Below, one piece after another: positions 5,571-7,892 of a stretch of 7,892 nucleotides of DNA. The stretch is from Actinomycetota bacterium. GTDB taxonomy: Bacteria; Actinomycetota; Thermoleophilia; Gaiellales; Gaiellaceae. Made by a program: the position numbers and the translations under genes. The stretch spans positions 1-7,892 of the forward strand of contig JAFALP010000247.1 in NCBI GenBank assembly GCA_019234175.1, written 5' to 3'. The first letter of the stretch is position 1; each line of letters opens with the position of its first letter. Under the pieces are notes generated by a model. The model was not told the DNA's origin and made no database searches. It saw only the letters and a program-made list of their open reading frames with translations.

Positions 5571-6919
5571 GCCTTGGGAGTTCGCCACGGCTTCTCGAGG
5601 GCCTCCCCGAGCCAGCGGGCGACGCCGTCGAGTGGGAGCCGTTCCTGGGCGAGCGAGTCGCGGTCGCGGACGGTGACCGTTCCGTCCTCGAGCGTCTGGT
5701 CGTCGATCGTGAACGCGAAGGGCGTCCCGATCTCGTCCTGGCGGCGGTAGCGGCGGCCGATCTGGCCGCTGTCGTCGTACTCGACGACGTGCCGGCGCCG
5801 CAGCTCCTGGAAGAGCGCGTCGGCCTTCTCGGCCATGTCCGTGTTCTTGCCGATGAGCGGCAGGATCGCGGCCTTCACCGGCGCGATCGCAGGATGGAGC
5901 CGGAGGACGGTGCGCTCGCGGTCGGCGACGACCTCCTCGTCGTAGCCGTCGACGAGCATCGCCACGAAGATGCGCTCGATGCTGACGGCCGGCTCGATGA
6001 CGTACGGCGTGTACCGCGTCCCGTCGTCGTCCACGAACTCGAGCTTCGTACCGGAGTGCTGCGTGTGCTGGGTGAGGTCGTAGTCGCCGCGGTTGGCGAT
6101 GCCCTCGAGCTCGGACCAGCCGATGGGGTAGAGGTACTCGATGTCGGTCGTGCCGCTCGAGTAGTGCGAGCGCTCCTCGGCGCTGTGCTCGCGCTTGCGC
6201 AGCATGCTCTCGCGGAGCCCGTACTTCAGGTACCAGTCGTAGCGCGCGTCGACCCAGTAGCGGTACCACCGCTCCGCGTCGGCGGGCGGGACGAAGTACT
6301 CCATCTCCATCTGCTCGAACTCGCGCACGCGGAAGAGGAAGTTGCCCGGCGTGATCTCGTTGCGGAACGACTTGCCCGTCTGCGCGATGCCGAACGGCGG
6401 CTTGCGGCGCGCGAGCTGGAGGACGTTCTTGAAGTTGACGAAGATCCCCTGCGCCGTCTCCGGTCGCAGATAGGCGGTCGCGCTCGAGTCCTCGAGCGGC
6501 CCGACCTGCGTCTGGAACATGAGGTTGAACTGGCGAGCCTCGGTGAGGTCGCACTCCTTCCACTCGCCCGGGTGCTTCGACGGCTTGCGGCCGCAGGCCG
6601 ACTGCTCCAGCTGGTCGGCGCGGAAGCGGAGCTTGCACGTGCGGCAGTCGACCAGCGGGTCGCTGAAGCCGCCGACGTGGCCCGACGCCTCCCACACGAG
6701 CGGATTGAGGATGACCGCCGAGTCGAGCGCGACGATGTCGTCCCGCTCCTGGACCATCGTCTGGAACCAGAGGGAGCGGATGTTGTTCTTCATGAGGACG
6801 CCGTAGTGGCCGTAGTCGTACGTCGAGCCCATCCCGCCGTAGATCTCGGAGGACGGGAAGACGAAGCCGCGCCGCCGCGAGAGCGAGACGATCTTGTCCA
6901 TGGTGACGTCCACGGCCAC
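5567..6919 (-). CDS. glyQS: Glycyl-tRNA synthetase, single-chain dimeric type
   Basis: A 450-residue class II aminoacyl-tRNA synthetase that charges tRNA-Gly. It is the homodimeric form found in actinobacteria, Thermus, archaea and eukaryotes, not the two-subunit GlyQ/GlyS enzyme of E. coli. Seen in order: RRRGFVFPSSEIYGG near the N-terminus; the ASGHVGGFSDP segment; a Cys-containing insertion (VDCRTCKLRF); motif 2 beginning FRNEI at 185-189 and continuing to EMEYF; motif 3 around Arg316 (VSIERI); and a C-terminal anticodon-binding domain with SGQIGRRYRRQDEIGTPF and VTVRDRDS. The length is normal. The start is taken as GTG 6919, because a TANNNT box ends 6 bases upstream; an internal ATG at 6901 (MDKIVSL) would also give a complete enzyme. 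It is divergent from the DUF299 regulator gene and followed, with an ATGA overlap, by a lipoprotein gene. Confidence 0.96.
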   Translation of the reverse strand: MAVDVTMDKIVSLSRRRGFVFPSSEIYGGMGSTYDYGHYGVLMKNNIRSLWFQTMVQERDDIVALDSAVILNPLVWEASGHVGGFSDPLVDCRTCKLRFRADQLEQSACGRKPSKHPGEWKECDLTEARQFNLMFQTQVGPLEDSSATAYLRPETAQGIFVNFKNVLQLARRKPPFGIAQTGKSFRNEITPGNFLFRVREFEQMEMEYFVPPADAERWYRYWVDARYDWYLKYGLRESMLRKREHSAEERSHYSSGTTDIEYLYPIGWSELEGIANRGDYDLTQHTQHSGTKLEFVDDDGTRYTPYVIEPAVSIERIFVAMLVDGYDEEVVADRERTVLRLHPAIAPVKAAILPLIGKNTDMAEKADALFQELRRRHVVEYDDSGQIGRRYRRQDEIGTPFAFTIDDQTLEDGTVTVRDRDSLAQERLPLDGVARWLGEALEKPWRTPKA

Positions 6920-6925
6920 GCGGTG

Positions 6926-6931
6926 AGACTA
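6926..6931 (-). promoter_or_regulatory. Candidate -10 element of glyQS
   Basis: TAGTCT on the minus strand (TANNNT), followed by 6 bases and then the GTG at 6919. This fits a leaderless mRNA starting at the GTG and argues for that codon over the internal ATG at 6901. The gap is only 31 bases, so the promoter extends into the divergent gene. No -35 was recognised. Confidence 0.55.
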
Positions 6932-6941
6932 GCGGGCTAGG
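6930..6941. repeat. Inverted repeat between divergent glyQS and regulator promoters
   Basis: CTAGC-GG-GCTAG is a perfect 5-base inverted repeat around a 2-base centre. It overlaps both candidate -10 boxes, and one step further out the match continues imperfectly (7 of 8 bases per arm). It may simply be two similar -10 boxes facing apart, or it could be an operator. Confidence 0.5.
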
Positions 6942-6943
6942 CT
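6938..6943 (+). promoter_or_regulatory. Candidate -10 element of the DUF299 regulator gene
   Basis: TAGGCT (TANNNT) followed by exactly 7 bases and then the ATG at 6951, predicting a leaderless transcript. Only 6 bases separate it from the opposing glyQS -10. There is no Shine-Dalgarno and no clear -35. Confidence 0.6.
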
Positions 6944-6950
6944 CCGGCCC

Positions 6951-7772
6951 ATGCCGGTGACCCAGGTCGAGTTGCACGTGGTCTCCGACGCGACGGGAGA
7001 GACAGCGGCGCGGCTCGTGCAGGCGCTCGAAGCGCAGTTCCCGGACCAGGAGTTCGTGGAGATCCGGCACCCGCGCGTCGAGTCGGAGGACGACCTCCAG
7101 CTCGCGGTCAGCCGCATGCGCGGACGTCCTGCCGTCGTCGTGTACACGCTCGTCCAGCCGGAGCTGCGCGAGGCGATGCGCACGCTGTGCCGTCGCGCGC
7201 GACTGCACTACTGCGACGTGCTCGGCCACCCGATCGAGGCGGTCGCGCGCGTCTCCGGCATGGCGGCGAAGATGACGCCGGGCTCGCGCCCGCCGCTCAA
7301 CTCGGCGTACTTCAAGCGCATGGAGGCGATCGAGTTCGCCGTGCGCTACGACGACGGCGTCGGCCGCGGCCTGCACGACGCCGACATCGTCCTCGTCGGC
7401 GTGTCGCGCACGTCGAAGACGCCGCTCTCGATCTACCTCGGCTATCTCGGGCACAAGGCGGCCAACGTCCCGGTGGTGAAAGGCATCGAGCCGCCGAAGG
7501 AGCTGTTCGAGGTCGACCGACGGAAGATCGTCGGGCTGACGATCGACCCGGACCGGCTGGCGGAGATCCGCCGCGCGCGCGTACGCACCATGGGCGGCGG
7601 CGCGCGCAACCGGCAGTACGCGGAGCTGCTGGAGATCTACGAGGAGCTCGAGCAGGCGAAGAGGCTCCACCGCCGGCTCGGCTGCCCCGTCATCGACATC
7701 TCGGAGCTGTCGATCGAGGAGACCGCGCACCGCGTGCTCCGGGAAGTGGAGGACCGGCGCAGTGAGAAATGA
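6951..7772 (+). CDS. Pyruvate,phosphate dikinase / PEP synthase regulatory protein (DUF299)
   Basis: A 273-residue bifunctional regulator that inactivates its target by ADP-dependent phosphorylation of a threonine next to the catalytic histidine, and reactivates it by phosphate-dependent dephosphorylation. The target is pyruvate,phosphate dikinase or PEP synthase, so it controls pyruvate-to-PEP flux in the cytosol. The N-terminus LHVVSDATGETA (8-19) is the family signature. The P-loop-like motif GVSRTSKTP is at 150-158. Other family blocks are YCDVLGHPIEA, KRMEAIEFAVRYDDG and VVKGIEPPKELF. The length matches the family (about 270). Neither possible target lies in the window, so whether it is the PPDK or the PEP synthase (ppsR) type is open. 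The ATG at 6951 lies 7 bases after a candidate -10 box. Its last 11 bases overlap the next gene. Confidence 0.94.
   Translation: MPVTQVELHVVSDATGETAARLVQALEAQFPDQEFVEIRHPRVESEDDLQLAVSRMRGRPAVVVYTLVQPELREAMRTLCRRARLHYCDVLGHPIEAVARVSGMAAKMTPGSRPPLNSAYFKRMEAIEFAVRYDDGVGRGLHDADIVLVGVSRTSKTPLSIYLGYLGHKAANVPVVKGIEPPKELFEVDRRKIVGLTIDPDRLAEIRRARVRTMGGGARNRQYAELLEIYEELEQAKRLHRRLGCPVIDISELSIEETAHRVLREVEDRRSEK
7748..7752 (+). promoter_or_regulatory. Ribosome binding site of the downstream membrane protein gene
   Basis: GGAGG inside the end of the regulator gene, 9 bases before the GTG at 7762. This is the clearest Shine-Dalgarno in the window. It supports the GTG start and contrasts with the operon-leading genes, which have none. 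Confidence 0.65.
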
Positions 7773-7892
7773 GAAGGGGCACGTCCCGCTTCGCTACTGG
7801 ATCCTGTGGTGGTCGCTCATCGCGGTCGCCGATCTCGTCTTCTACGTCCTCCTGACGCCCATCTGGATCGGCCTGCGCGTGGTGGCATGGTT
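7762..7892 (+). CDS. Membrane protein, N-terminal part (runs off window)
   Basis: The first 43 codons of a gene continuing beyond the window. The GTG at 7762 overlaps the end of the regulator gene by 11 bases and has a GGAGG 9 bases upstream. After a short polar start (RNEKGHVPLR) the chain is strongly hydrophobic and Trp-rich from about residue 12 to 43 (YWILWWSLIAVADLVFYVLL, then TPIWIGLRVVAW), enough for one or two membrane spans. I do not recognise the family. Position suggests co-expression with the PEP-metabolism regulator but does not show a shared function. An ATG at 7769 in another frame yields a non-hydrophobic, Arg/Gly-rich peptide and was not chosen. Confidence 0.65.
   Translation, partial: MRNEKGHVPLRYWILWWSLIAVADLVFYVLLTPIWIGLRVVAW

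Noticed and set aside
5571..7730. Minus-strand frame open for about 720 codons upstream of the lipoprotein, across the regulator gene and glyQS
   Set aside because: It is antisense to the DUF299 gene and out of frame within glyQS. Its Arg/Ala/His-rich, low-information product is a by-product of high G+C. Only the last 196 codons, starting with a signal peptide, are real.

Overview
This is a compact, very G+C-rich (roughly 70%) bacterial chromosomal window of core and housekeeping genes. Seven of the ten start codons visible in full are GTG, genes overlap by a few bases, and almost nothing is non-coding: the only gaps are 7, 49 and 31 bases. A single-chain glycyl-tRNA synthetase, a DUF4232-type lipoprotein, a glutaredoxin with a mycoredoxin-like CGYC centre and leaderless-type promoters together suggest an actinobacterium, perhaps a deep-branching class such as Thermoleophilia. 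The class is inferred from gene content and style and was not tested.

Layout. (1) Positions 1-2380, plus strand: the end of phosphopentomutase (deoB), pyrimidine-nucleoside phosphorylase (deoA) and formamidopyrimidine-DNA glycosylase (mutM). They are joined by 4-base and 8-base stop/start overlaps. The first two form a nucleoside salvage route; mutM removes oxidised purines from DNA. (2) Positions 3787-2332, minus strand: a two-gene unit of a membrane sensor histidine kinase followed by a small glutaredoxin, which runs tail to tail into mutM with a 49-base overlap. (3) Positions 3837-5005, plus strand: recO (recombination mediator with a four-cysteine zinc site) and a GNAT acetyltransferase, overlapping by 4 bases. 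(4) Positions 6919-4980, minus strand: glycyl-tRNA synthetase and a DUF4232-like lipoprotein joined by an ATGA overlap; the lipoprotein overlaps the end of the GNAT gene by 26 bases. (5) Positions 6951-7892, plus strand: a pyruvate,phosphate dikinase/PEP synthase regulatory protein (DUF299) and the first 43 codons of a membrane protein that continues past the window.

The clearest unexplained structure is in the two divergent intergenic gaps. All four genes that begin a transcription unit here (histidine kinase, recO, glyQS, DUF299 regulator) have a TANNNT hexamer (TAAGCT, TAGACT, TAGTCT, TAGGCT) ending exactly 6 or 7 bases before the start codon and no Shine-Dalgarno sequence. That is the layout expected of leaderless mRNAs. 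In the 31-base glyQS/regulator gap the two hexamers are set in a perfect inverted repeat and lie so close that RNA polymerase could hardly use both at once.

I found no mobile element, CRISPR array, RNA gene, phage or defence locus, and no convincing new multi-gene system. The findings concern promoter architecture, gene overlaps and unusual operon partners.
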